Assembly: GCA_964479535.1 (NCBI GenBank)
Contig: CAYZMM010000036.1
Span: forward strand, 1 to 64,000
Direction: 5' to 3'
Source: S015-6 sp964479535
Lineage (GTDB): Bacteria; Desulfobacterota; DSWW01
DNA: 64,000 nucleotides
The first letter of the stretch is position 1. Every line of letters starts with the position of its first letter. The notes beneath the pieces were generated by a model. The model was not told the origin of the DNA. It was given only the letters and a program-made list of their open reading frames with translations, and did not search any database. This document shows positions 27,726-35,560 of this stretch, piece by piece. The translations under genes were made by a program, and so were the position numbers.

Positions 27726-28112
27726 ATGAACGTTCGGGTGGAGGTCTCCATCGGCGAGTTCTTCGACAAGCTGACCATTCTCGAGATCAAGCGGAGCCGC
27801 ATCGGGGACCCGGCCAAGGTCGAGAACATCGAGAAGGAGTTGAAGGGGCTGAATCGGCTGCTGGAGAAGATGCCGTTCTCGATGGAAGATGTGCGCAGCG
27901 AGGTCGACGAGCTCAGGGCGGTCAATGAAAAGCTCTGGGTCATCGAAGACGAAATCCGCGAAAAGGAATCACGCAAGGCCTTTGACGACGAATTCATCGA
28001 GCTCGCCCGGTCCGTCTACCGGACCAACGACCGGCGATTCGAGATCAAACGGGCGATCAACGAGAAGCTCGGATCCGATTTCGTGGAAGAGAAATCCTAC
28101 ACGTCCTACTGA
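27726..28112 (+). CDS. DUF6165-family protein
   Basis: A 128-residue, highly charged helical protein with the family motif SIGEFFDKLTILEIKRSRI and a C-terminal RRFEIKRAINE helix. Members are often next to LPS glycosyltransferases and the function is unknown. Here the 3' end overlaps the convergent GT9 gene by 7 bp, consistent with that habit. The start follows GGAGG. A coiled-coil adaptor role is possible but not shown. Confidence 0.7.
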   Translation: MNVRVEVSIGEFFDKLTILEIKRSRIGDPAKVENIEKELKGLNRLLEKMPFSMEDVRSEVDELRAVNEKLWVIEDEIREKESRKAFDDEFIELARSVYRTNDRRFEIKRAINEKLGSDFVEEKSYTSY

Positions 28113-29158
28113 CCGGTCTTCCCGGGCCCATACCATCCTTCGGGCCGCGTGACCCCGGTCTTCGCAAGCAGGCGGACACAGGCGTCGTGGGCCGTCTCCA
28201 CCTCGGTGAACACATCGACGTCCGGCAGGGCGACATCGTGAATCCCGTACCTCGGCCAGTAGCGGTACGGATCGCTGAAGAACAGCCCCACGGTCGGGAT
28301 GTCCGACACGATCGCGATGTGCCGGATACCGGTGTCGTTCGAGACGACCAGGTCCGCCCCCTTGACCAGGGCCGTGGTCTCCTCGATCGTATCCGCCCGG
28401 ACCGCGCCGGCGCGGGGGACGTCCCCGAGAGGCTCCAGAATCGCGTCCGCCTTTTCCCCTTCCTGAATGCCTTCCAGCACCAGGTGGTCATGGCCCGGGT
28501 AGTCGGTCGCCATCCGACGGATCAGCCGGCTGAAACGGTCCGCGGGCCAGCGCTTCCACTCGTTCGACGCGCCCGCGAAGTAGATCACGTAGGGCCTCTC
28601 CCGCACGAACGGCTCGCCGGGCATGTCGTACCGGTGCGGGTACGTGGTCTTCACGCCGAAGAGGTGGAGCATGTTGAGCATGTCGCAGACCTCGAAATTG
28701 AGGTCGCTGCGACCCACCGCAACATCGTAGAACAGCCGGGCCTGCCATGTCGGGTAGGGGAAGCCGATCTTCAGCCTCGCCCGATTCAGCAGGCAGGTGA
28801 AGAGGGACCGGTTCGTGGCGGCCAGGTCGAAGATCAGGTCGTGACGGCCCAGCTCCCGCATTCTCCTGAACCGGGCCACTGGGGAAGCATCCCGCTGGTC
28901 TTTTCCATGTACGATGTGCACCCGGTCCGCCAGATCGACCGGGGCCCCTCGCGTGTAGTGGCTGACCAGACAGAGGGTGATCTTCGCATTCGGAAAGGCC
29001 TTGCGCGCCTCCACCAGGAAGCTGCGGGTGAGCACCATATCCCCGACCGCGGCGTGCCGGATCACCGCAATGCTCCGGATGCCGTCCCGGGAGATGCTCC
29101 GGATGGCCTTGTCGGCTCTCTTCGATCTGTAGACGCCGTGCCTGCCCCAGAACTTCAT
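28106..29158 (-). CDS. GT9-family glycosyltransferase (heptosyltransferase-like)
   Basis: A 350-residue GT9 enzyme. AVIRHAAVGDMVLTRSFLVEA is the N-terminal donor-fold signature, and SNDTGIRHIAIVSDIPTVGLFF the C-terminal one. It is a distant paralogue of the GT9 gene at 11381 and lacks its YRNWRNW segment. The substrate is probably an LPS-core or similar glycan. It is convergent with the DUF6165 gene. Confidence 0.82.
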   Translation of the reverse strand: MKFWGRHGVYRSKRADKAIRSISRDGIRSIAVIRHAAVGDMVLTRSFLVEARKAFPNAKITLCLVSHYTRGAPVDLADRVHIVHGKDQRDASPVARFRRMRELGRHDLIFDLAATNRSLFTCLLNRARLKIGFPYPTWQARLFYDVAVGRSDLNFEVCDMLNMLHLFGVKTTYPHRYDMPGEPFVRERPYVIYFAGASNEWKRWPADRFSRLIRRMATDYPGHDHLVLEGIQEGEKADAILEPLGDVPRAGAVRADTIEETTALVKGADLVVSNDTGIRHIAIVSDIPTVGLFFSDPYRYWPRYGIHDVALPDVDVFTEVETAHDACVRLLAKTGVTRPEGWYGPGKTGQ

Positions 29159-29323
29159 CGCCCTGACTTCACGTTTGTCCGTGGTTGATGAGAGGAGAAG
29201 CTCTCTGAGATCCAGGAGACCCTAACCGGCAACGCAGAGGCGTGTCAAGGTTCCGGCGGAGCTTCCCTGGACTCCTTGCTTCAGCCGCAAGAGGCGATTC
29301 CGGAGATGATCACAGAAAAAGAA

Positions 29324-29353
29324 TTGACTTGTTCTCTGAAACCGGAGTATTCT
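29324..29353 (+). promoter_or_regulatory. Putative promoter of the HesB-like/RRM unit
   Basis: TTGACT (29324-29329), 18 bp, then TATTCT (29348-29353). A second TTGACTT copy at 29373 repeats the start of the first. The first gene begins 247 bp downstream, leaving a long leader with a hairpin at 29428. The intervening sequence (29159-29599) has no gene. Confidence 0.5.
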
Positions 29354-29427
29354 ATTAGCAACATAGAAAGTATTGACTTCATTCTTCACTGATCACGTTG
29401 CCTCACATCGAAGAACCTCGACCACTA

Positions 29428-29467
29428 GGTCGCCGGCGTGGGATTCTATGCCGGCGGCCTTTTTTTT
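29428..29467 (+). terminator. Terminator-like leader hairpin upstream of the HesB-like gene
   Basis: A 10-bp stem (29428-29437 with 29450-29459, core GCCGGC) closes a 12-nt loop and is followed by eight T. It lies in the leader between the promoter and the gene, so it looks like an attenuator rather than the end of an operon. GGGAAC at 29468 can pair with GTTCCC at 29512. The csp leader at 35059 has the same layout. Confidence 0.6.
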
Positions 29468-29599
29468 GGGAACAACACCAGGAATGGAAACCCGGTGCCT
29501 GAGCCATATTCGTTCCCCATTCACGTAATCGGAGAAAGGGCCTGAAGCCCTTCGCGCAGGAACCATCCACCGCCTTGAAGCGTAACGTAAGGAGATACA

Positions 29600-29893
29600 A
29601 TGTTAACCGTGACTGAAGGTGCCAAAGAGAAACTCAAGTCAAGGTTACTGAGACTCAAGAGGGACTCACAAACGACGATCAGGCTCATTCCTTCATCCAA
29701 GAAACCTGGCAAGTGGAAGATGATCTGGGACAAAGAAAGACCAGAAGATCAGGTGGTGGAAAGTAGAGATGGTATCAAGATACTGCTTGTCGGCGCCGAA
29801 CTGGTTCGAGCTGTAGATGGTATGGTTGTAGATTTCCGGACAACCGCTGAGGGTACAGGCTTCGCCATCTATAAACTCCTTTCCAAGACGTAA
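29600..29893 (+). CDS. HesB/IscA-like domain protein lacking cluster cysteines
   Basis: A 97-residue protein. MLTVTEGAKEKLKSRLL, the central DGIKILLVGAELVRAVDGM and the final TAEGTGFAIYKL follow the A-type Fe-S carrier layout. No cysteine is present, so cluster binding by the usual ligands is excluded. The coding sequence is clearly richer in A/T than the genes around 20-28 kb. The start follows AAGGAG. It sits upstream of a broken csp copy and an RRM gene under one promoter. The role is unknown. Confidence 0.7.
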   Translation: MLTVTEGAKEKLKSRLLRLKRDSQTTIRLIPSSKKPGKWKMIWDKERPEDQVVESRDGIKILLVGAELVRAVDGMVVDFRTTAEGTGFAIYKLLSKT

Positions 29894-29908
29894 TGGAGGT
29901 TGAAAGGA

Positions 29909-29977
29909 ATGGAGAAAGAAACCGGTACAGTCAAGTGGTTCGACGAACGAAAAGCTTGCGCGTACGAAAGATCGTGA
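29909..29977 (+). pseudogene. Truncated cold-shock protein (csp) remnant
   Basis: ATG at 29909, preceded by GAAAGGA, encodes METGTVKWF-type cold-shock sequence: MEKETGTVKWFDERK, after which the frame diverges and stops at 29977 (22 codons). The intact csp at 35156 begins MDKEKGTVKWFNSRKGYGFI. Homology therefore ends exactly before the RNP1 motif, so the product could not fold as a cold-shock domain. It is either a decayed gene or a leader peptide. Confidence 0.6.
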
Positions 29978-30191
29978 AGAATCCCCGCTATGCGGTAAAG
30001 CTCTTCCTGAGATTCCTGCAGTGTATGTCTCTACGAGACATCCACCTGCTTCTGACATCGTCGGAAATGGACCACTCCAGGCAACGGGTCTGAGTGTGCT
30101 TATACGTGTCTGGGAGCAGCAAGAAGTCAAGCAGAGAGAGCGTGAGATAGAATATTTCGGACAGAAAATTCCAAACAAGGAGGTGGTGAGC
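29978..30191 (+). other. Degenerate stretch between the csp remnant and the RRM gene
   Basis: No intact gene. One plus frame (through 30093) contains KNPRYAVKLFLRFLQCMSLR, which resembles HEAT-like repeat segments of bacterial proteins and may be a relic. The AAGGAGG site of the RRM gene lies at the end of this stretch. Confidence 0.3.
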
Positions 30192-30521
30192 ATGAATATC
30201 TACGTGGGCAGCCTTTCGTTCGACGTCAACGAAGAAGATCTACGCAAAGCCTTTGAAGAATTCGGGAAGATCGAATCGGTCAATCTGATAAAGGACAAAT
30301 ACAGCGGCCAATCACGAGGCTTCGGGTTTGTTGAGATGTCCGACAACGCAGAAGCTCAATCTGCAATCAAGGGCCTGAATGGTAAGGAGTTGAAGGGTCG
30401 GGCCCTCAGCGTAAATGAGGCTCGTCCCCGCTCCGAAGGTCGTGGAGGTAGCGGGAGAGGAGGAGGACACCGAGGTCAGGGCGGGTACGGAGGCGGAAGA
30501 GGGGCCGGCAGGCGCTTCTAG
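30192..30521 (+). CDS. RRM-domain, glycine-rich RNA-binding protein
   Basis: A 109-residue protein with one RNA recognition motif: RNP2 is IYVGSL (residues 3-8) and RNP1 is RGFGFVEM (about 42-49). The last 30 residues are a Gly/Arg-rich tail (RGGSGRGGGHRGQGGYGGGR), as in cyanobacterial and deltaproteobacterial cold-inducible Rbp proteins. The start at 30192 follows AAGGAGGTG. Context with csp, RNase R and RhlE supports a role in RNA handling in the cold. Confidence 0.92.
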   Translation: MNIYVGSLSFDVNEEDLRKAFEEFGKIESVNLIKDKYSGQSRGFGFVEMSDNAEAQSAIKGLNGKELKGRALSVNEARPRSEGRGGSGRGGGHRGQGGYGGGRGAGRRF

Positions 30522-30611
30522 GAAAAGATGCCCGAAAGCATTCGAACCGCCAGCTCTGCTGGACGGCCGCTCGGCCGATACACAGACGAACGAACGATGA
30601 GGTGGTAACGG

Positions 30612-30830
30612 ATGGAAGACTATTCGAAGGGATCCTGGCTTGACTTTGAAGAGTGGATACGCAGGGAAATCGGATCTGACTTCCGCTGGAAGGTTCGGCC
30701 CATGGACAGTCCCTCCAAACGAAGGATGGTGGCCGAGTTGATCCTGGATACCCAGAGACGAAACAAAGGCGTCTTTCCAAAGAACGATGCATTCATCGAG
30801 CGAATCAAGGATCCCGGCAGGGGAAAATAG
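30612..30830 (+). CDS. Unknown 72-residue protein
   Basis: A short, charged protein (many D/E and K/R; WLDFEEWIRREIGSDFRW near the N-terminus, VFPKNDAFIERIKDPG near the end). The family was not recognised. It starts 90 bp after the RRM gene with a GAGGTGG site and precedes the RNase R-like gene on the same strand. Length, start signal and position support a real gene; nothing supports a function. Confidence 0.5.
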   Translation: MEDYSKGSWLDFEEWIRREIGSDFRWKVRPMDSPSKRRMVAELILDTQRRNKGVFPKNDAFIERIKDPGRGK

Positions 30831-30993
30831 GGGAAGATGGGAGTTGAAACAGGCAAACAGATATGGATCGGGTACACCCCCCTCAGCGTCGAGCCTGAAG
30901 GGGTGGTAGATAGACCCTTTGGCAGGGAAGACTCTCCAATCCCCCGTCGAGGTATTGGACATACTGGAACCCTGCACCTGAGAGGAGGTTCGA

Positions 30994-32862
30994 CTGAAGC
31001 TGCATAGAGAGAAGAATCACTTTCCCCTGACACCCGTACGCGGAAGGTACGTCGGCCACCCTCGCGGGTTTGGGTTTCTCGTGCTCGACGGGGGATGCGA
31101 AGACCTCTTTGTCCCTCCCAAGCACGAGGGAGACGCCATTGACGGCGACACCGTACTGGCAACAAGGAGGGGGGACAGCAGCGCGCAGGTGACGGAAATC
31201 CTCGCACGCGGCCGTTCCCGGCTCGTCGGTACCTACATAGGCCACAACGCGTTCATGCCTGATGCCCACCGAATCCCCAAGATCCTCTCCGTTGCGGGAA
31301 AAGCACAAAAGGGGGACAAGCTGCTCGTTTCGGCACACCGCGATGTGTGGCGTATTCGCCAAGTGCTCGGCCGCGCTGGCGATCCAGCCGTCGAAGATGC
31401 CTCCGTCTTGGCGGAGTTCAAGATCTCGCCCGCCTTTCCGAAACCCGCCTTGACACAGGCCACCAAACTGAAGGCGCCCGGCCAAACCGACTTCCGCGGT
31501 CGACTCGACCTACGTGACAAAACGACGGTGGTCACGATTGATCCCGTGACCTCCCGTGATTTCGACGACGCGATCTCTCTCGAACGTCGAGGCCAGGGGT
31601 GGCTGCTCGGCGTCCACATTGCGGACGTTTCTCACTACGTGCTCCCTGGGACCGCCATCGACAACGAAGCACGTAAGCGCGGTACGAGTGTGTACTTGCC
31701 GACCTGCGTCATCCCAATGCTGCCGGAGAGACTCTCGAATGATCTCTGTTCGCTGCGGGAGGGGGTTGACCGTCTGACCTTGAGTGTCCTGCTGCATTAC
31801 GACGCCAGGGGGAAGCTGCTGGATACCACTTTCGCCAAGAGCGTTATTCGGTCCGACCGGCGCCTCTCTTACGCAAGAGCGTCCCGCATGATGGACAAAA
31901 CCGTTACGGAAAAAGGAGAGGTAGGGGAACTCCTTCTGAACATGGGTCGACTGGCCAGGATTCTACACGACAGGCGGCCTTCACTCGACGTGCCACGTAG
32001 CGAAATGGAAATGGTGTTCAACGGACAGGGAGACGTCGTCGACATCCGCCAGACATCGCAAGATGCCGCACACAGCGTCATTGAGGAATTCATGCTTGCA
32101 GCCAACCGCGAAGTGGCGCACCTCTTGTTGAGACAACGTCGCGCGGCGCCGTTCCGGCATCACCCAAAGCCGACCGACATGTCCGGCGTGTGGAACGCCT
32201 TGAAGGAACTCGGCGCTGCAAAGGGTAACGAGCGCAGTCTGTCACAGGTCATCCGGAGGGCCGTCTCGAATGGGCACGGACCGGCGGTATCGGCTGCCAT
32301 TCTCCGTTGCTTGCCGCATGCAATCTACACGACTCGCGAGGCTTCCCACTTCAATCTGGGATTCCAAGCGTACACACACTTCACCTCGCCCATCCGGCGT
32401 TACGCGGATCTGGCTGTGCATAGAATTCTGAGCGGAATCCTCCAACAAAACCGCGGGCCGCGGAAACTGCGTTCGACGGGCCCTCTTCCGGTCCCTGTAT
32501 ACGATGAATCCCTCGAATCCTTGGCCCAGGTCGTGACCGAACGAATGGCAGGTGCGGACCGCGCCGAGTCGCGTATCCGGCGCCGTCGTGTGCTCGAGTT
32601 CCTCATGCGCTTGGGAAAGGTCCCAACAGAGGGCCAGGTCACCCTGGTGTTGGATCGAGGTCTGTTGGTCGATCTGCCCGAATACGGCATCTCGGGCTTC
32701 CTCGGTGTGGACATGCTGGGTGGCAAAGACTTCCGGGCCGAACAAGGGGTGCTGCGGGGCAAGGGCCGGTCCTATCGGCTCGGCGAAACAGTCGACGTGT
32801 GCATACACCGCATCGACCCCGTAGCAAGCAAACTCGACCTCGCACTGGCGCCGGGATTCTGA
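30994..32862 (+). CDS. RNase R/RNase II-family exoribonuclease, short form
   Basis: A 622-residue 3'-5' exoribonuclease if started at CTG 30994. Order: a cold-shock domain (VGHPRGFGFLVL), a second OB part, the RNB core with DPVTSRDFDDA (D183, D189, D191, D192), the HFTSPIRRYADL region, and a C-terminal S1-like domain. The HTH and the long basic tail of E. coli RNase R (813 aa) are absent. An in-frame stop at 30979 limits the start; AGGAGG at 30983-30988 fits the CTG, while the first GTG (31081) would cut the GFGF motif. Confidence 0.85.
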   Translation: MKLHREKNHFPLTPVRGRYVGHPRGFGFLVLDGGCEDLFVPPKHEGDAIDGDTVLATRRGDSSAQVTEILARGRSRLVGTYIGHNAFMPDAHRIPKILSVAGKAQKGDKLLVSAHRDVWRIRQVLGRAGDPAVEDASVLAEFKISPAFPKPALTQATKLKAPGQTDFRGRLDLRDKTTVVTIDPVTSRDFDDAISLERRGQGWLLGVHIADVSHYVLPGTAIDNEARKRGTSVYLPTCVIPMLPERLSNDLCSLREGVDRLTLSVLLHYDARGKLLDTTFAKSVIRSDRRLSYARASRMMDKTVTEKGEVGELLLNMGRLARILHDRRPSLDVPRSEMEMVFNGQGDVVDIRQTSQDAAHSVIEEFMLAANREVAHLLLRQRRAAPFRHHPKPTDMSGVWNALKELGAAKGNERSLSQVIRRAVSNGHGPAVSAAILRCLPHAIYTTREASHFNLGFQAYTHFTSPIRRYADLAVHRILSGILQQNRGPRKLRSTGPLPVPVYDESLESLAQVVTERMAGADRAESRIRRRRVLEFLMRLGKVPTEGQVTLVLDRGLLVDLPEYGISGFLGVDMLGGKDFRAEQGVLRGKGRSYRLGETVDVCIHRIDPVASKLDLALAPGF

Positions 32863-32905
32863 GGGGTTCCGGATCCGGTTCGCTTCGATCGGCGCAAGGC
32901 TCACA

Positions 32906-33130
32906 TCATTGCTTGTCTGGCACCGGAGCGGACCGTCCGGCAAGGAGAGCTCGGAGGGCAGAGGGTTTGGCGGTAGCATCTATCGGATCCCGGGTGAACT
33001 CTTGCGGGTCGTCTTCGGACATGCGGTTTGCCTTCCGCTCGGCAATCCGCTCGGCTCTGTCCTGCTTCTTCTGCTTCTTCGCCATCTCCCTTTCACGCTT
33101 CTTGAATGTCTGTCTATTTCGCTTTGCCAT
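32906..33130 (-). CDS. Small basic Lys/Arg-rich protein next to rhlE
   Basis: A 74-residue protein beginning MAKRNRQTFKKREREMAKKQ, mostly one long charged helix with net positive charge, then an acidic DDPQEF patch. The ATG at 33130 has a GGAAGG site. Proteins of this kind are often found beside DEAD-box helicases, as here (67 bp downstream of the helicase stop). It may bind RNA; this is inference. Confidence 0.65.
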   Translation of the reverse strand: MAKRNRQTFKKREREMAKKQKKQDRAERIAERKANRMSEDDPQEFTRDPIDATAKPSALRALLAGRSAPVPDKQ

Positions 33131-33197
33131 ATGGACACCTTCCTTCCCTGTGCCACGCAAGTTGCCCGGCCTCTCGACGGGTCGCGAGTGCACCAAG

Positions 33198-34682
33198 TCA
33201 AACGGGTTTTCTGGGCTCTGAGGACCCTCCCACCCGCCGGGTATTGCGGTTTGGAGGAGTCTCTCCCTTTCGCCCGGCGAGCCCCCTGCTTCCCCCAACC
33301 CCTTTGGCCCCGTTCGATCGGGGCTGCTCCTTTGAGCCGGCGCGGGACCTCTCCTCGAACCTGCGAATGCGGTTCATTTCAAGACCCTCGGTCAGGGGGT
33401 GTTCGAACCGGCGTTCGGACTTCCGGCGATAGTCGAAGCCGGGCAGGGTCTTACGCGGGATCCGCTGGCCAATCCCCCACTCAATGGCGCGAAGGCCCCC
33501 TTCGTCCTCCGGGGCGACCAGGGTATACGCGTTTCCGGTGGCCTCCGCCCGTGCCGTGCGGCCCACCCGGTGGATGTAATCCTCAGCCGCGTTCGGGAGG
33601 TCAAAATTTACCACCATGTCCAGTGCCACCACGTCCAAACCGCTAGCGGCGATGTCCGTGGCCACCAGAACCTGGAACCGTCCTTTTCGAAATCCTGCCA
33701 AGGCCTCGGTTCGCTGGGCCTGACTGCGGCTGCCGTGAATTCGGCCACACCGCACGCTGTGCCGGTCGAGGAACTTGGCCAAGCGGTTCGCCCGGTGCCG
33801 GGTCCGGGTAAAGGCCAGGACGCGGGCGGGGGCCTCCTGCCTTAGGATTTCCAGAAGCAGACGGGCCTTGAGTTCCGGGGGCACTGCATAGGCGCGGTGG
33901 GTGATGCCGCGGGCCGGGACCGGCTTGGGCTCGATGTGTATTTCGGCCGGACCGCGAAGCATCCGCTGAGCCAAGCCCACGATGGGTGTGGGCAAGGTGG
34001 CGGAGAAAAGAACGGTTTGCCGCTTCCGGGGGAGATGGGTCAGGATACGGCGAACGTCAGGCAAAAAACCCATGTCGAGCATTCGGTCTGCCTCGTCCAG
34101 AACGAGGAACTCCAGGCCAGCCAGATTCGCGTAGGGATGCCGGAAGTGGTCTAACAGACGGCCCGGTGTGGCGACGATCATATCCGTGCCCGTTTGGAAC
34201 GCCCTCATTTGGGGGCCCGGGGCCACGCCCCCGACCACAGCTGCGGCCCGGAGAGCGGTGCCCGCGGACAGCGCCCGAAAGTGGTCGAGGATTTGGGCGG
34301 CCAGTTCGCGAGTGGGGGTCAGAACCAGAGCTCGTGTGGAGCCGCGGGGGCGATCCTGCAGTTGGTGGAGGATCGGGAACAGGAAAGCGGCTGTCTTGCC
34401 GCTACCGGTGGCCGCGGAGGCCAACAGGTCGCGGCCATTCAGCAGCAGCGGGATGGCCTCGTGCTGTATGGGGGTGGGCCTGGTGTAGCCCATTCTTTCC
34501 GCAGATTGCACCAGGTTCGCCGAAAGGTTCAACCGGCCGAAGGAGGCGGGAGATTCTCCCTCCGTCCCATTGGGTTGTAACGCCGGCTTCGCAGCCTGTC
34601 CAGAGCCCTTGACAGGTCTTGCAGAGCGTGTGGAGGTCTTAACCGACCGAGCGGGTGGCTTGGTGGGATGATCGTTTGTCAT
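33198..34682 (-). CDS. rhlE: DEAD-box RNA helicase, RhlE-like
   Basis: A 494-residue helicase. Q motif (GYTRPTPIQ), motif I ATGSGKT (K96), PTRELA, motif II LDEADRMLDMGF, motif III SAT, and motif VI HRVGRTARA are intact. An N-terminal Ser/Thr/Lys-rich stretch (about 45 residues) and a basic C-terminal tail after residue 400 flank the core, as in RhlE. It unwinds RNA duplexes in ribosome maturation or decay. It is divergent from csp; the 473 bp between the two starts hold the csp promoter and leader. Confidence 0.93.
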   Translation of the reverse strand: MTNDHPTKPPARSVKTSTRSARPVKGSGQAAKPALQPNGTEGESPASFGRLNLSANLVQSAERMGYTRPTPIQHEAIPLLLNGRDLLASAATGSGKTAAFLFPILHQLQDRPRGSTRALVLTPTRELAAQILDHFRALSAGTALRAAAVVGGVAPGPQMRAFQTGTDMIVATPGRLLDHFRHPYANLAGLEFLVLDEADRMLDMGFLPDVRRILTHLPRKRQTVLFSATLPTPIVGLAQRMLRGPAEIHIEPKPVPARGITHRAYAVPPELKARLLLEILRQEAPARVLAFTRTRHRANRLAKFLDRHSVRCGRIHGSRSQAQRTEALAGFRKGRFQVLVATDIAASGLDVVALDMVVNFDLPNAAEDYIHRVGRTARAEATGNAYTLVAPEDEGGLRAIEWGIGQRIPRKTLPGFDYRRKSERRFEHPLTEGLEMNRIRRFEERSRAGSKEQPRSNGAKGVGGSRGLAGRKGETPPNRNTRRVGGSSEPRKPV

Positions 34683-34984
34683 GGTACCCCTTGACGTATC
34701 GACGGATGTTGGAAACCCGCAGGGTTCTCCGCCCCGGCTTTTGATCCGGCGACTGTTCAGGTGTTGTCAAAACGGTGGGTTGCCGCTGGGCCGCCGCCTC
34801 TATCCGGCAGTAGGGGATTTTAGGCGGCGCATGGAAGGGATCTGCCTGACCATCCGGGACTCCGGAAACGGTAAATATTGAATGTAACACATACCGGAGG
34901 AAAAAGATACAGCCGCTTTTTCCGTGTCACTCCTGTCATGGCGCACGTGGGGGAGATCCATAGGGTAGACACGCCAGGGAACCA

Positions 34985-35014
34985 TTGACAAATGCCCATG
35001 AACTGCCGTACAGT
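34985..35014 (+). promoter_or_regulatory. Putative csp promoter
   Basis: TTGACA (34985-34990), 18 bp, TACAGT (35009-35014). Transcription from about 35021 would give a leader of about 135 nt before the csp ATG. Confidence 0.5.
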
Positions 35015-35058
35015 AATGGCCAAAGTATGGTAAGTTCTGTTTTGAAGGCGTAGCGTTT

Positions 35059-35151
35059 GCCGCTCGGATTTACCTGGCTGAGCGGTTTTTTTTTGTGGGA
35101 ACAGAACGGAACTGCCAGAGTGAACAACCAACCCCTGGATAGAGGTTCTGT
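35059..35151 (+). promoter_or_regulatory. Structured csp 5' leader: terminator-like hairpin plus RBS-adjacent helix
   Basis: CCGCTC (35060-35065) pairs with GAGCGG (35080-35085), with two possible extra pairs, followed by nine T (35086-35094). Downstream, ACAGAAC (35101-35107) can pair with GTTCTGT (35145-35151), which overlaps the last base of the AGAGG ribosome-binding site. This looks like a leader with an attenuator and an RBS-occluding helix, as expected of a cold-controlled mRNA. The pairings are seen; control is inferred. Confidence 0.55.
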
Positions 35152-35155
35152 GAAA

Positions 35156-35365
35156 ATGGACAAAGAAAAAGGAACCGTCAAATGGTTCAACTCGAGGAAG
35201 GGTTACGGATTCATCTCTCGTGAGTCCGGAGCTGGCGACGTTTTCGTGCATCACAATGAAATCAAGGGAGAAGGGTTCAAATCCCTGAATGAAGGTGACC
35301 GCGTCGAATTCGTGGTTACCCAGGGACAAAAAGGACCCGCTGCAAGTGACGTGAGCGTTATATAG
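35156..35365 (+). CDS. csp: Cold-shock protein (CspA family)
   Basis: A 69-residue single cold-shock domain. RNP1 is KGYGFIS (residues 15-21) and RNP2 is DVFVHH (28-33), both intact. It binds single-stranded RNA/DNA and melts cold-stabilised structures. The start at 35156 follows AGAGG with a 10-base gap. A strong terminator follows at 35387, so it is monocistronic. Confidence 0.95.
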   Translation: MDKEKGTVKWFNSRKGYGFISRESGAGDVFVHHNEIKGEGFKSLNEGDRVEFVVTQGQKGPAASDVSVI

Positions 35366-35386
35366 AAAAGTGTACCTCGACAGTTG

Positions 35387-35431
35387 ATCCCGTGCTGCCT
35401 CCCCCATTCCCAAGGTGGCACGGGATTTCTT
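35387..35431 (+). terminator. Rho-independent terminator after csp
   Basis: A 13-bp stem (35387-35399 with 35414-35426, including two G-T pairs; core ATCCCGTGC/GCACGGGAT), a loop of about 14 nt, then TTTCTT. It lies 22 bp after the csp stop. Confidence 0.75.
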
Positions 35432-35560
35432 GTCCCGCCTTCAGTTCCCCCCTTCCAAAGCGATCCCTCAACGGAACCCCCGTCACGATCTCAGAAAGGT
35501 TTGTCCGTGTGATCTCCTTCGAATATTTCACACATGAGGGCCCAGTTCATCGGTATCCCT

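Noticed and set aside
27708..28112. Amber readthrough joining the MttB homologue to DUF6165 (the frames are the same)
   Set aside because: The MttB protein is already full length and has no internal TAG; DUF6165 has its own ribosome-binding site. The shared frame has a one-in-three chance.
31081..32862. GTG 31081 as the start of the RNase R-like gene
   Set aside because: It would remove the conserved VGHPRGFGF motif and lacks a ribosome-binding site at proper distance.
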